Assembly: GCF_028356935.1 (NCBI RefSeq)
Contig: NZ_CP102798.1
Coordinates: 4,588,001-4,652,000, forward strand
Length of the DNA: 64,000 bases
Direction: 5' to 3'
From: Lysinibacillus sp. OF-1
Lineage (GTDB): Bacteria > Bacillota > Bacilli > Bacillales_A > Planococcaceae
A program made the position numbers and the translations under genes. The notes under the pieces were generated by a model. That model did no database searches. It was given only the letters and a program-made list of their open reading frames with translations, and was not told the origin of the DNA. Position 1 is the first letter of the stretch. Each line of letters begins with the position of its first letter. Positions 1-8,981 of this stretch are shown in pieces.

Positions 1-539
1 ACAATTCCTTGGAATGGATCGATAAAGCATGTACGGAATGCATATTCATTCACACTGCCATCTTCGTTTACTGTAATATTTGGCGCTGTACCAGAACCAG
101 TTACAATTGGAATTTTATTATCATTGGCTATTTGAACCGTTGCTACTGTATTTCCTGAAGTTGCAGGCGCTAGCATTGCTACTACTTTATCTTGCGTTGC
201 TAGTTTAATAGCAGCTGAGGTTGCCTCAGAGTTCTCTGATTTATTATCTACTTTAATCAATTCAATTTTCTTGCCGTCAATACCGCCAGCATCATTAATT
301 TCTTTTACAGCCAGTTCTGCACCTAGCCCAATAGAGGAACCATAAGATGCTACATTCCCCGAAAGCTCTAAGTTGGCACCAATTTTAATTGTATCGCCAT
401 CAGATGAACCTCCGCCTGATGATGAGCCTCCGCCAGAACTTGAATCGTCTCCGTTACCACAACCTGCAAGAACACCAGCAAGTAATGAAGATGCTACTAA
501 AAGTGAACCGAACTTCTTAAGCTTTTTGCTCTCTCTCAT
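1..539 (-). CDS. ABC transporter substrate-binding lipoprotein (branched-chain amino acid type), 3' part outside the window
   Basis: The reverse strand from the ATG at 539 encodes a signal peptide with a lipobox (LAGC at about residues 23-26), then a Ser/Gly-rich linker and a LivJ-like start: IKIGANLELSGNVASYG, followed by AVKEINDAGGIDGKKIEL. This is the periplasmic-binding-protein type I fold used for branched-chain amino acids and similar ligands. In a Gram-positive cell the protein would be anchored to the outer membrane face. A GGGGG ribosome site lies 7-11 bases before the ATG. The frame is still open at base 1, so the C-terminal half and the partner permease and ATPase genes are not visible. 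The exact ligand cannot be stated. Confidence 0.85.
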   Translation of the reverse strand, partial: MRESKKLKKFGSLLVASSLLAGVLAGCGNGDDSSSGGGSSSGGGSSDGDTIKIGANLELSGNVASYGSSIGLGAELAVKEINDAGGIDGKKIELIKVDNKSENSEATSAAIKLATQDKVVAMLAPATSGNTVATVQIANDNKIPIVTGSGTAPNITVNEDGSVNEYAFRTCFIDPFQGI

Positions 540-586
540 AATTAAATTCCCCCTGAAAATTTCTAAAATATTAGATATTTCTGATA

Positions 587-615
587 ATTATAAACAATTA
601 AATTCATTTACTCAA
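587..615 (-). promoter_or_regulatory. sigma-A promoter of the binding-protein gene
   Basis: On the reverse strand TTGAGT (610-615) and a perfect TATAAT (587-592) are separated by 17 bases. This places transcription about 40 bases upstream of the ribosome site of the lipoprotein gene. Confidence 0.6.
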
Positions 616-889
616 TAGCAAAAATAATTATTTATAACTATCCTAAAACGAATGAAAAATATTATTCATATAAGCCTTTTACATTGTAAAACATTCTTTA
701 TATTTAGTCTAGAGTGATTTTTCAGTATAATTAGTTATTTGTGAATTATCTTTTAATTTTACATAAAGACTAGTACAAAACTATTAGATGAAATTACTTT
801 TTTACAATAAAGTCTAAGTAAGAGCGTTCATTTTCTCATATCATTATTTCCCTGAAAATAATTACTGCGATGTTACTTTATTTAAATTA
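616..889. other. intergenic stretch without recognised features
   Basis: Very AT-rich sequence between the promoter of the binding-protein gene and the terminator of the methyltransferase gene. I see no open frame with a ribosome site, no RNA gene and no clear dyad. Confidence 0.5.
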
Positions 890-924
890 GAAAAGCTTAG
901 AGTTGGTTTCCCAAGCTCTAAGCT
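890..924 (-). terminator. intrinsic terminator overlapping the methyltransferase stop codon
   Basis: The stem AGCTTAGAG (894-902) / CTCTAAGCT (916-924) is extended by TTGG/CCAA with one bulged base. On the reverse strand it is followed by TTTTCTAATTT. The TAG stop at 918-920 lies inside one arm. Confidence 0.65.
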
Positions 925-1520
925 CTTTTTAAGACAAACACACAAAGACGTTCATTAATATTGGTTTCATTTTCTAAATGAACCTCATGAAGTAATTCAA
1001 ATGATGTTCCGTGATGTAAAAATTGTAAATAATCATAAGGCGGATAATATAAAATTAAATGAATATCTCGCATTCGCTGTTCATAGGATTTCCAAATATT
1101 ATGAATGACTGTACGAAAAATATGAATCGAAAAAGGGTTGAAGAAGAAGAACACATTATCACGTGACTTTATTTCATAAGCCTCAGCTATTGTATGAATA
1201 AACGAAATGGGTGCATGTGCTTTCATTTTTTGGAGATAACTACGTTTATTTTCTTCAGCCTCTGCATAAAATCCTGCATCCATTTCTATCCCAATAGTCG
1301 GAATACGGAACTTATGATGCACATAAATGGGTACTCTTCCTTTTCCACATCCCATATCAATGAATACTGGATTGTCCGGCATCTCGTACGCTTCAAACAA
1401 TTGTTCCAACCCGCTATATGGTGTTGGCTCATATCGGTGATAGTGTGCGAGTTTTGGGAAACCGTATTGTTCTCCCACTGTGTTAATATGCAAATATTTA
1501 TCAAACTGCTGTTCATTCAT
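918..1520 (-). CDS. class I SAM-dependent methyltransferase, substrate unknown
   Basis: The 200-residue product has the SAM-binding motif I VFIDMGCGKGRVPIY near residues 52-66 and an acidic motif II region IGIEMD, followed later by FFFFNPFSIHIF in the post-motif position, where many small-molecule and protein methyltransferases carry NPP/NPF. There is no signal peptide or membrane segment, so it should be cytosolic. A GAGGAG ribosome site 9 bases upstream supports the ATG at 1520. The gene stands alone between two terminators, so context gives no hint of substrate. The fold assignment is solid; the reaction is not. Confidence 0.75.
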   Translation of the reverse strand: MNEQQFDKYLHINTVGEQYGFPKLAHYHRYEPTPYSGLEQLFEAYEMPDNPVFIDMGCGKGRVPIYVHHKFRIPTIGIEMDAGFYAEAEENKRSYLQKMKAHAPISFIHTIAEAYEIKSRDNVFFFFNPFSIHIFRTVIHNIWKSYEQRMRDIHLILYYPPYDYLQFLHHGTSFELLHEVHLENETNINERLCVFVLKRA

Positions 1521-1570
1521 ATGAAAAGACTCCTCAGAAAAGAATGCTTTATTTTAACACGATAAAATGC

Positions 1571-1602
1571 AAAAACCATACCCAAACATGTTGGATATGG
1601 TT
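1571..1602 (-). terminator. terminator after the cotH-like gene
   Basis: The arms AACCATA (1574-1580) and TATGGTT (1596-1602) plus adjacent CCC/GG pairs form a hairpin, with short T-rich tails on both strands. It lies 5 bases past the stop of the CotH-family gene. Confidence 0.55.
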
Positions 1603-1607
1603 ATTTT

Positions 1608-3401
1608 TCAACGACCTCTGCGTTTAAATTTAACAACAAAGAGAAGTGCTAAGAGAAGCAATACAAGACAGGCTGCGGCTGTAAACACTGTATTTTTATC
1701 AATTACAGTTGCTTGATTAGACGCTCCATCATTTTCACCTGGCATACTGATTGGGCCTCCGCTTCCATCAGGACGTTGCATTGATTCGCCATTTTGTCCT
1801 TCTCGTGGGCCATTGCCTTCTCTATTAAACGGTGGGCTCTGTGATGGATCAAAATCCTCTGGTAGCTGACTCGGGTCAAAATTCTCTGGCATTGAATTCA
1901 TCTCACCATTTTCATTTGGAGTTGGTACGCCCATATTTCCTTGTGATGTCGTAGACGCTTCTACAACCAGCTCTCCAGATAGCTGCTTTAAAATAGATTG
2001 GGAGCGCTGTTTAGCGAATTCAGGTAAGCTATTTTCACCTTCAACTGCCTCTAAGAATTGCTCTGTAGTAGAGAATTTTGTGGGATCTGCCTCCACATAG
2101 GTCGTTATTAATAGTGCTAAGTTTTTAGTAATAGCTTGTACATAATCCTCTGTTAAATAGGTTGTCGCTAGCTCTTCTAGATAACCTTCATATTTAGCAC
2201 GGTACTCTTCATTAGTAAGCAAGGCATTCAGCAGTGGCCGCTCCTCTAACGTTGTGCCAGAAACAGGGGTTTTCACACTAAAATTAATAGCACTCTCGGC
2301 TAACAGGTTGCTTGACATCCCCATTTCCATTCCCCTATTGAAGCCTCCATCTGGCTGTTGTAACCTCCCCCCACCTGCCTGATTAAGTTGTTCATTGTTT
2401 TGTGCTCCTGATTCTTCTAAAGTTGTCGGAGCATCAGCTGGATTTTGACTGTTTTCTCCACCCATTCTACCGCCTCCACCGCCAACACCAAAGCCGCCGA
2501 AGGACATATTGTAATCCCATGGAATAATTGAAAACACACCATTCTGTTCATACAAATAATAGTTATGTTTCATATTCCCCTGGTAACTATCTAAATTGAC
2601 AAGTGCTGTATTGACAGCGAAATAACGTAACATTTCATCGACATCAAGGTATTTTTCGATGTCTCCACCGTTATTAATAGCATTTAGCATCTCCACAAGC
2701 TTGGATTGATCCATATGACCTTCATTTGTTTTTAATCCCATGCCTGTATAGTCTGCAATATCATCACTAATATATTTCAAATCACTGCCAGTTCCGTCTG
2801 GCTTAAATAAAAAGCCATCATTAGAACCATAGTTATTGGCTAGGAATGTCTCATCTACTGCTTCCACTCCTAAAAACAAGCCCCGTTCCTCACCATTTAC
2901 TGTGACATACATATAGGAGTGTGCTGGTGTTGGTAAGCCCATTTGCTCCATCATTTCATAGGAGATATATTCCCGCATCAATGTAGCATCACTATAATTA
3001 TTATTTAAATTTAATTTTTTCAAACCATATAAGCTTTGAGTATCATCATAGTAATCAAAATCGATTTTTAAACTATAACGATCCGAGTCACTATTGACAA
3101 CTGATCGTAATGATAAATTGCCTTTTGTGCGAATAGCAACATTCTCAATTTTCTTGCCGTTTACTGTAATATCCGCCTGTTTTAATTCCTCGTCCGCTGC
3201 ATTTTCAAGCATGTCAGTCCAATCTTCCTCAGCAATCTCGATATCGACAGTGGTTACTTTATTGCTATTAAATACCATATCCTCATAGGAGAACTCGGAA
3301 TTTTTCGTTTCAATTCCTGCATTTGGAAGTACAGCATATATCACGACAAAGAGAAGGAGTAAAATTGCCATGCACAGGTAGACAATTCGTGTTTTAATCA
3401 T
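1608..3401 (-). CDS. CotH-family (spore-coat kinase-like) membrane-anchored protein
   Basis: The 597-residue protein has an N-terminal membrane anchor (about residues 8-28), a CotH domain (about 45-400) and a C-terminal membrane helix before KFKRRGR. CotH signatures seen are IRTKGNLSL with SLKIDFDYY, the stretch YSDATLMREYISYEMM, and IIPWDYNMSFGG, the metal/ATP-site motif of the family. After the domain come low-complexity Gly/Asn/Pro/Gln-rich stretches. Known CotH proteins phosphorylate coat proteins, but the two membrane anchors suggest this one works at the cell surface. It is the last gene of the VTC–DUF4956–CotH operon. The start is set to the ATG at 3401, 6 bases after AGAGGTG, rather than an upstream GTG overlapping that site. 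Confidence 0.8.
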   Translation of the reverse strand: MIKTRIVYLCMAILLLLFVVIYAVLPNAGIETKNSEFSYEDMVFNSNKVTTVDIEIAEEDWTDMLENAADEELKQADITVNGKKIENVAIRTKGNLSLRSVVNSDSDRYSLKIDFDYYDDTQSLYGLKKLNLNNNYSDATLMREYISYEMMEQMGLPTPAHSYMYVTVNGEERGLFLGVEAVDETFLANNYGSNDGFLFKPDGTGSDLKYISDDIADYTGMGLKTNEGHMDQSKLVEMLNAINNGGDIEKYLDVDEMLRYFAVNTALVNLDSYQGNMKHNYYLYEQNGVFSIIPWDYNMSFGGFGVGGGGGRMGGENSQNPADAPTTLEESGAQNNEQLNQAGGGRLQQPDGGFNRGMEMGMSSNLLAESAINFSVKTPVSGTTLEERPLLNALLTNEEYRAKYEGYLEELATTYLTEDYVQAITKNLALLITTYVEADPTKFSTTEQFLEAVEGENSLPEFAKQRSQSILKQLSGELVVEASTTSQGNMGVPTPNENGEMNSMPENFDPSQLPEDFDPSQSPPFNREGNGPREGQNGESMQRPDGSGGPISMPGENDGASNQATVIDKNTVFTAAACLVLLLLALLFVVKFKRRGR

Positions 3402-3443
3402 AGCCATCACCTCTCATCGTAGTCCTTTTTGTTAATGAGGTCA

Positions 3444-4127
3444 TTACGCTGTGAAATTCCCATCGTAGCTAAGCATAATGGCTGATTTAACACCAGCAAC
3501 TTTTGTTAGTTCATCCATCAGCTTCGCATCATTTTGCTTTACACGAATTTCGTAAGTTGTTTCAATTTCATCATTATGCATAATGGATTTTGATTTGAGT
3601 GCGAATTTTTTTGTTTGTGCAGCAATAATTCGCTCCACCTCAGCATTTGCTAGCTCTTCTTCAAACTTTACAATCAATAAATAAGGATTCTCTACCGTAA
3701 TTTTATTCACGAACACTAGTAGTACAAGACCGATTAACACAGCACCGATAATTACTAATGGAATAAACCCTGCTCCACATAAAATACCAGAAACAATTGC
3801 CCAGAAAATATAGACTAAATCCATTGGATCTTTAATAGGTGTTCTGAAACGTACGATGGATAAAGCACCAACCATACCAAGTGATAACAGAACATTTGAA
3901 CTAATCCCCATAATTACAAGTGCAGTTGCCATTGTCATAATAAGTAATGAGATATTGAATGAATGAGAGTAAATGACACCATTAAAAGTTTTCTTATAAA
4001 CGGCGTAAATGAAAAGCCCTATAAAAAATGCCACTACTAAGCCAATAATAGAATCGATTAATGAAAATGATGTTGTTTTTTCTAAAAAGTTGGATTTAAA
4101 TATATCGCTAAATTTAATTGTATCCAT
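3444..4127 (-). CDS. DUF4956-family membrane protein
   Basis: The 227-residue product has four or five predicted membrane helices in the first 145 residues, with the typical loop SIVRFRTPIKDPMDLVYIFW between helices, followed by a soluble C-terminal domain of about 80 residues. This layout matches DUF4956, a family of unknown function whose genes are commonly found beside VTC-domain and CotH genes. The gene lies 20 bases after the VTC gene and 42 bases before the CotH gene, so co-transcription is likely. AAGGAG lies 9 bases before the ATG. A role in export or assembly of a surface polymer is inference from context only. Confidence 0.8.
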   Translation of the reverse strand: MDTIKFSDIFKSNFLEKTTSFSLIDSIIGLVVAFFIGLFIYAVYKKTFNGVIYSHSFNISLLIMTMATALVIMGISSNVLLSLGMVGALSIVRFRTPIKDPMDLVYIFWAIVSGILCGAGFIPLVIIGAVLIGLVLLVFVNKITVENPYLLIVKFEEELANAEVERIIAAQTKKFALKSKSIMHNDEIETTYEIRVKQNDAKLMDELTKVAGVKSAIMLSYDGNFTA

Positions 4128-4147
4128 TTGTTCATTCTCCTTTGTAT

Positions 4148-4849
4148 TTAGCCGTACATACGACTAAGCTGATATTTGGAATAGGCCTCTGCACGTGTAT
4201 CTACAGATTGTAGTAAATACTTGATAATGTCTGGTAAATATTCATCATACTTTACCTCTAAAACCACAAGGTTCGGCTCCAGTACATCTACCATCGGCAG
4301 GTTTTGATTAAACATATCTGTGTTGCGTAGACTCGATTGGACCTTACTATCAAACGTTACGCGGACATTTCCGAACGGATAAATGTACGCCTCTCGCTCA
4401 TAGTCTACTACCGTTGTAGGTCTAAGCTGGCTATAATTCATTTCTTGATATAAGTCTCGAATTAGCACTCGGTCGTCATTCTCCATCCAGGATATATCCC
4501 CGACACGCATTTGTTCATACTCAGCCTGAGATATCTTACACTTCGATTTAAAAGTGACATTGTTACGCTTACTTTTTCGCTCTAAATTAATAATGGCACT
4601 AGATTTCCCGTATATGCGTACCCGATATTTATCCCGATTGATATAGCCCTCTTTTTTCTCATTTAGCACTTTATTGGCCAAATTATCGAAATACGTACTA
4701 CGGATCAAATATTTACCGTCCTTGCCCGCATGCTGGTCTAGCTGCATAACATGCTGAAGCTTAGCTTTTAATAAAGCATAATCTGGGTAGGATATCGCTT
4801 GTTTAATTTCTTGGCGACCATTTGGATTAAATGAAGTTACTATCGGCAT
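4148..4849 (-). CDS. VTC-domain (polyphosphate polymerase-like) protein
   Basis: This 233-residue protein resembles the VTC/CYTH-like tunnel domain: YLIRSTYFDN, then KYRVRIYG, then INLERKSKRNNVTFKSK, and near the end VVLEVKYDEYLPDII. These basic and acidic strands line the polyphosphate-synthesising tunnel in yeast Vtc4. Bacterial homologues are annotated as polyphosphate polymerase domain proteins, but activity is rarely proven. It is the first gene of a three-gene operon with the DUF4956 and CotH genes. A GGGAG ribosome site lies 9 bases before the ATG. Confidence 0.8.
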   Translation of the reverse strand: MPIVTSFNPNGRQEIKQAISYPDYALLKAKLQHVMQLDQHAGKDGKYLIRSTYFDNLANKVLNEKKEGYINRDKYRVRIYGKSSAIINLERKSKRNNVTFKSKCKISQAEYEQMRVGDISWMENDDRVLIRDLYQEMNYSQLRPTTVVDYEREAYIYPFGNVRVTFDSKVQSSLRNTDMFNQNLPMVDVLEPNLVVLEVKYDEYLPDIIKYLLQSVDTRAEAYSKYQLSRMYG

Positions 4850-5134
4850 CTCATCACGCTCCCTTGTCTTAGTGTTATACTGACAGCTACTTTCCCATTT
4901 GAATGGTTTACCAACTAGTACATGAAGATGACAAAACCTTCATAAGGCTCGTCCTTTTGTTTACTCCTCGTCTACACCATTTACTATAAAGAGCTTTTGT
5001 GTCAGGCAGATGTCGGCTTTACATATTCTTCAACTATTTTTTACAATTCAATGCTCACCACCATCTCTATGAGACATGCAAAAAATAACTATCGTCTTCC
5101 TCTACTCTCGGTACAATGATTGGCTGCATCAATA
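4850..5134. other. intergenic region upstream of the VTC operon
   Basis: This AT-rich stretch separates the VTC gene start from the histidine kinase terminator and must hold the promoter of the VTC–DUF4956–CotH operon. I could not settle on one convincing -35/-10 pair. No coding frame with a ribosome site was found. Confidence 0.4.
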
Positions 5135-5168
5135 TAAAAAAGCTACCACGCTCTTACAGCGTAGTAGC
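5135..5168 (-). terminator. terminator of the two-component operon
   Basis: GCTACCACGCT (5142-5152) pairs with AGCGTAGTAGC (5158-5168) with one mismatch. On the reverse strand it is followed by TTTTTTATA. The TAA stop of the kinase gene sits in the loop. Confidence 0.75.
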
Positions 5169-6569
5169 CTTTTGTAATACTAATTCAAAGGATGTACCAG
5201 AGGTCTTGCTTTCGATTAATCGTAAATCACCCCCGACAGATTGTGCCATCATTTTACTAAGTGGTAGTCCTAAACCCAAGCCTCGAACTGTATATTTTTT
5301 ATTTTCTCCTCTATAAAAACGCTCAAAAATAAATGCCTGTTCCTCCAGAGGGATACCGCGCCCTGTATCTTTGACTATCATCGATAACGTATCCCCTTGA
5401 TCTGTCAGCGTTAAGGTGATTGTTCCTTTGTCCATCGCCTGTTTGGCATTCGTTAAAAGGTTTGTCATGATTTGTTGGATACGAACAATATCAGCCTCTA
5501 CCAGTACAGGTTGATCTAATAAGTGCAAATTCACACTTACAAGCTCATCATCCTGCATGACTTCCCACTGAGCCACTGCATCACGCAATAACTGATTAAC
5601 ATCTACAGATTCGATCTTCACGGGGATAGCATCCACAGCAAAGTGGTTAAAGGCAAGTAAATCACCAACCATTGTTTTCATTTTTGTTGTTTCAACCATC
5701 GCCATTTCAATGAACTCTATCGCATCCTGCCCTGTTACAACGCCATCTTTTACAGCTTGTAATAGACCACTTATCGAGGTAACAGGTGTTTTCAACTCAT
5801 GAGTGACACCTGCTAATAATTCCGTTCGCGTTTTCTCCAGTTGTTCTAGCTTACTCGCCATATTTTTAAAGGATGTAACAAGCTCATAGACCTCTTTTTC
5901 TTTACTATCTTGAGGTAAATCAACAGCATAATGACCTTCCTGAACATGCTTGGCTGCCTCTGCTACTTGCTTGATTGGACGGGCTAAACGCTTTGATAAA
6001 AAGTAAATGGCTATCCAGCCTAATAAAGCCAATGCTCCAATCAATAAGGCAAGCTGTCCATATGCTTGGTTAACCCTTGTTAAATTTACCTTCTTCTCCA
6101 TCACGAGAACCCAGCCCAATAACTGATCATTATTTTCTATCTTTCTTATAACCACATATTCGGGCTCTCTTCCCCCAGTTACTTCCTTCGTCCCTTCTTC
6201 TCCATCCAACAAACCAGTCACATTTTTGGCACTGCCAGGAGGCACAGGGCGGTTACTCGTCAGTATATTGCCTTCTGTGTCAACAACATACAAAATCGGA
6301 TCAATCTCTCTCATATTGAAGCGCTCACGATCCCCAATAAAGCCTGGAATACCCTTTATCGGCCCATTATTAGGATTTGTTGTATCAGTTAAACGATAGA
6401 CCGTCTCGTCTGCTAAAAACGCCATCAATTCTAATCGATTTTCAAATGTTGTATGACGAATCCACGCAGCCGAGATGAAGGAAATTATAGCTAAGCCAAT
6501 AAAAAGTGTTAATAAATAACGGCTCGTCCAATATTGGAGTAAAGATATTCGCTTATTTTTTTTGAACAC
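5154..6569 (-). CDS. membrane sensor histidine kinase
   Basis: The 471-residue kinase has a first membrane helix (about 14-34), an extracellular sensor segment (about 35-170), a second helix (about 172-192), a HAMP domain (about 193-245), a HisKA dimerisation domain with the phosphorylated His257 in GVTHELKTP, and an HATPase domain with N (LLTNAKQAM), G1 (VKDTGRGIP) and G2 (GLGLGLPL) boxes. It should autophosphorylate on a surface signal and pass phosphate to the regulator encoded just upstream. The GTG start overlaps the regulator gene by 17 bases, so translation is probably coupled. The signal and targets are unknown. Confidence 0.85.
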   Translation of the reverse strand: MFKKNKRISLLQYWTSRYLLTLFIGLAIISFISAAWIRHTTFENRLELMAFLADETVYRLTDTTNPNNGPIKGIPGFIGDRERFNMREIDPILYVVDTEGNILTSNRPVPPGSAKNVTGLLDGEEGTKEVTGGREPEYVVIRKIENNDQLLGWVLVMEKKVNLTRVNQAYGQLALLIGALALLGWIAIYFLSKRLARPIKQVAEAAKHVQEGHYAVDLPQDSKEKEVYELVTSFKNMASKLEQLEKTRTELLAGVTHELKTPVTSISGLLQAVKDGVVTGQDAIEFIEMAMVETTKMKTMVGDLLAFNHFAVDAIPVKIESVDVNQLLRDAVAQWEVMQDDELVSVNLHLLDQPVLVEADIVRIQQIMTNLLTNAKQAMDKGTITLTLTDQGDTLSMIVKDTGRGIPLEEQAFIFERFYRGENKKYTVRGLGLGLPLSKMMAQSVGGDLRLIESKTSGTSFELVLQKATTL

Positions 6570-7239
6570 TTAGCTGATACCCCAATCCACGTAGTGTCTT
6601 TATTTCTCCTTCTGCCCCATCCCATTCCTTTAATGCCCTTCTAAGCCTCTTTATAGCTAAATCTACTGCTCGATCACTACCTTCATACTCCCAACCCCAA
6701 ACTTGATCTATGAGCTGATCACGGGTAAATGTTTGATTGGGATGGTCTGCTAAAAACATAAGCACTGATAAATCTCTTGGCGTTAATACAATCTCTTCTT
6801 CACCAAGAAATACCCTATGTGCTTTACTATCAATGGTTAAAGAACCATATCGTTTTATAACGGATGAATCTGTGCTTCCTTCAGCACGTCTTAAAACAGC
6901 CCTCACCCTTGCAACAACTTCATCTGCAATAAAAGGCTTAGCAATATAATCGTCTGCCCCATGGTCAAACCCTTCTAAGCGGTAGTTTACTTCACCTAAT
7001 GCTGTCAACATAATAACAGGGCAAGTACTTAGCTCTCTAATTTCCTTTAAAATGGACCAGCCGTTTTTCTCTGGCAACATAATATCTAATAACACTAGGT
7101 CTGGCTGTATTTCCCGAAACATGTCCAAGGCTTCACCACCATTGAAACATTGTGTCACATCATAACCCACTTTTTGTAAATATACCTTTAACACCTGACT
7201 TATTGCATATTCATCTTCTACTACTAAAATATTTGCCAT
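6553..7239 (-). CDS. OmpR/PhoB-family response regulator
   Basis: The 228-residue protein has a receiver domain (acidic pair E9/D10, phosphoacceptor Asp52 in VLLDIMLPEKNG, Lys in YIAKPF) and a C-terminal winged helix (about 130-228) with GYEGSDRAVDLAIKRLRR-like DNA-contact and LRGLGYQL end motifs. It is the partner of the overlapping histidine kinase gene. The ATG at 7239 has GAGGTG about 7 bases upstream. An in-frame ATG two codons earlier almost abuts that site and is less likely. Confidence 0.87.
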   Translation of the reverse strand: MANILVVEDEYAISQVLKVYLQKVGYDVTQCFNGGEALDMFREIQPDLVLLDIMLPEKNGWSILKEIRELSTCPVIMLTALGEVNYRLEGFDHGADDYIAKPFIADEVVARVRAVLRRAEGSTDSSVIKRYGSLTIDSKAHRVFLGEEEIVLTPRDLSVLMFLADHPNQTFTRDQLIDQVWGWEYEGSDRAVDLAIKRLRRALKEWDGAEGEIKTLRGLGYQLSVQKK

Positions 7240-7383
7240 AGGCATTCACCTCGATACTAGTTCGCTCTTACATTCATTATAGCACCAGATTATGTCAGTT
7301 AAATGTCAGCCTATATACAGCCCATAAACTGCTATGAGATAATATATAGAGGGGCATCTATTGACAATGTCTTCCTAAGCCAC

Positions 7384-7416
7384 TTATCATTGATTGCGAA
7401 TGATAATCAATGATAA
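7384..7416 (+). promoter_or_regulatory. Fur-type iron box with perfect 12-bp dyad
   Basis: TTATCATTGATT (7384-7395) is exactly inverted at 7405-7416 around a 9-base spacer. The centre contains AATGATAATCA, the core of the 19-bp Fur consensus (13 of 19 positions match at 7396-7414). It lies 44 bases before the IsdG-like gene, as expected for iron repression of heme degradation. Confidence 0.6.
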
Positions 7417-7459
7417 TTCATTCAAAATTTAAGTAAATGAAATTAAGGGGGGTAAAAGC

Positions 7460-7792
7460 ATGATTATTGTAACTAATCGTATTCAAGTGAAACCTGGTTT
7501 TGCTGCGAAAATGGCACCTAACTTTACAAAGCCAGGTCCACTACAACAATTTGAAGGCTTCCATAAAGTAGAGGTGTTAATTTCGACCGACGATCCTACT
7601 TATGACGAGATGAGTGTTAATATGTATTGGGAATCCAAAGAGCATTTCCAAGCATGGCGTAATAGCGATGCATTCGCAGCAGCCCATCAGCGTCCAAGTT
7701 CGGGTTCTGAGGGAGAAAAAGCGGACAGCCCAATGATTGGCAGCAAAATTGTGGTGGCTGAATTAGCATCTTCCATCGAAGCTTTACGTTAA
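7460..7792 (+). CDS. IsdG/HmoA-like heme-degrading monooxygenase (ABM domain)
   Basis: This 110-residue protein carries the single antibiotic-biosynthesis-monooxygenase fold in the IsdG form: NRIQVKPGF at the start with the conserved Asn6, W and H positions in HFQAWRNSDAFAAAHQ, and a C-terminal SPMIGSKIVV like the SPIINNKV end of staphylococcal IsdG. IsdG-type enzymes open heme inside the cell to release iron. The monomer has the usual length of about 107-110. A strong GGGGGG ribosome site and a Fur-type dyad precede it. It appears monocistronic, with a terminator after it. Confidence 0.82.
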   Translation: MIIVTNRIQVKPGFAAKMAPNFTKPGPLQQFEGFHKVEVLISTDDPTYDEMSVNMYWESKEHFQAWRNSDAFAAAHQRPSSGSEGEKADSPMIGSKIVVAELASSIEALR

Positions 7793-7838
7793 TGAACGAC
7801 AATTAAATTATTTATACATTATCTTCTGATTCTATCTA

Positions 7839-7876
7839 AAAAGCCCTGCATGTTGAACGACTATGCAGGGTCTTTT
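7839..7876. terminator. bidirectional terminator
   Basis: GCCCTGCAT and ATGCAGGG form a stem around GTTGAACGACT, with TCTTTTTTT on the forward strand and CTTTTTAG on the reverse strand. It serves the heme oxygenase gene and the convergent yeiH-like gene. Confidence 0.8.
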
Positions 7877-7877
7877 T

Positions 7878-8906
7878 TTAAGATAAAATAATGACTAGTA
7901 TATAACCCAAAACGGATAAACAAACAGAGCCAATTAAACCAGCAATAAATGCCTTTACACCAAGCTCCTTAAAGGTTTTAATCTCCACATTTAACCCAAG
8001 GCCAGCCATGGCCATAGCGATTAAAATATACGCAATATTGACAAATGCTTGTGCTACATTAGCTGGTATAATCCCCAATGAATTAATAGCACTCATCGCT
8101 AAAAACCCTAAAATAAACCACGGAATGATGGAGAAGGAAAATGCCTTTTTCTCTTTATTTTTGTCTATTCTTCGATAGAAAATACCGATCATAATCGCTA
8201 CTGGTACAAGTAGGGCAACACGTGTTAATTTCACAATAACCGCTATATCAATGGCTTCATTTCCACCAGCAGACGCTGCTGCAATAACATGGGCAATTTC
8301 ATGTAATGTACCACCTGCAAAAATACCGTACTCTGTTGGCGTTAAGTCGATGATGGAATAGATAACCGTATAAATAAGCGTAAATATAGTCCCTAATAAG
8401 GCAACAATTGCTGCCCCTACTGCCGTTTCTTTTTCATTTGCTTTTATTTGAGGTGCGATTGCCACTACAGCAGCAGCCCCACAAATTGCTGTCCCACAAG
8501 CCGTTAATATCCCTAGCTTCTGTTCCACTTTAAACATTTTTGTTAATCCGTACACAACTAGTAAAGCAAATACTAAATTAATGACTGCAATCAAAAAAAC
8601 ATTTGCCCCTGCATGATAAATGTCTGCCAAATTTAAGCGCATGCCCAATAAAATAATGCCAAGCCGTAATAGCTTCTTACTAGAGAAGACAATACCCACT
8701 TGCCATGAATCTTGTACTTTAAAAGCTGCTCTCCAAGCCATTCCTAATATAATGGCAATAACCAACTGACCTAATATTGAAAAGAAAGGAAATGTGGCAA
8801 TATATTTCGCTACTAAAGCAATAAGGAGTGTTAACAATACTCCTTTCAAGAAATTAGGATTAAGGGTGGATTTCACTTTATTCTGTCTATTAACCATGTT
8901 GTTCAC
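7878..8906 (-). CDS. YeiH-family putative sulfate exporter (UPF0324)
   Basis: The 342-residue integral membrane protein has about ten helices and the family motifs [26 protein letters not shown], and [13 protein letters not shown]. These match the YeiH/UPF0324 family, annotated as a sulfate exporter on thin evidence. The GTG start at 8906 is chosen because GGGAG lies 6 bases upstream. A LysR gene runs divergently 104 bases away, the usual layout for yeiH and its regulator. A Fur/PerR-like box sits between the two. Confidence 0.83.
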   Translation of the reverse strand: MNNMVNRQNKVKSTLNPNFLKGVLLTLLIALVAKYIATFPFFSILGQLVIAIILGMAWRAAFKVQDSWQVGIVFSSKKLLRLGIILLGMRLNLADIYHAGANVFLIAVINLVFALLVVYGLTKMFKVEQKLGILTACGTAICGAAAVVAIAPQIKANEKETAVGAAIVALLGTIFTLIYTVIYSIIDLTPTEYGIFAGGTLHEIAHVIAAASAGGNEAIDIAVIVKLTRVALLVPVAIMIGIFYRRIDKNKEKKAFSFSIIPWFILGFLAMSAINSLGIIPANVAQAFVNIAYILIAMAMAGLGLNVEIKTFKELGVKAFIAGLIGSVCLSVLGYILVIILS

Positions 8907-8966
8907 TTCTTTCTCCCTTGTTGATTATTACTTTAATAAAAAGCGAACTATTAGTAAAATACATAT

Positions 8967-8981
8967 ATATAATCATTATCA
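8967..8981. promoter_or_regulatory. Fur/PerR-family box in the yeiH–lysR divergent promoter
   Basis: The 15-mer ATATAATCATTATCA matches the 7-1-7 Fur consensus TGATAATNATTATCA at 13 of 15 positions, counting N. It matches the PerR consensus TTATAATNATTATAA equally well, so the regulator cannot be named from sequence. It lies 29 bases before the lysR ATG. Confidence 0.45.

Noticed and set aside
1194..1565. Forward-strand open frame of 123 codons
   Set aside because: It lies antisense to the methyltransferase gene, has no ribosome site and an unnatural composition rich in Cys, Phe and His.
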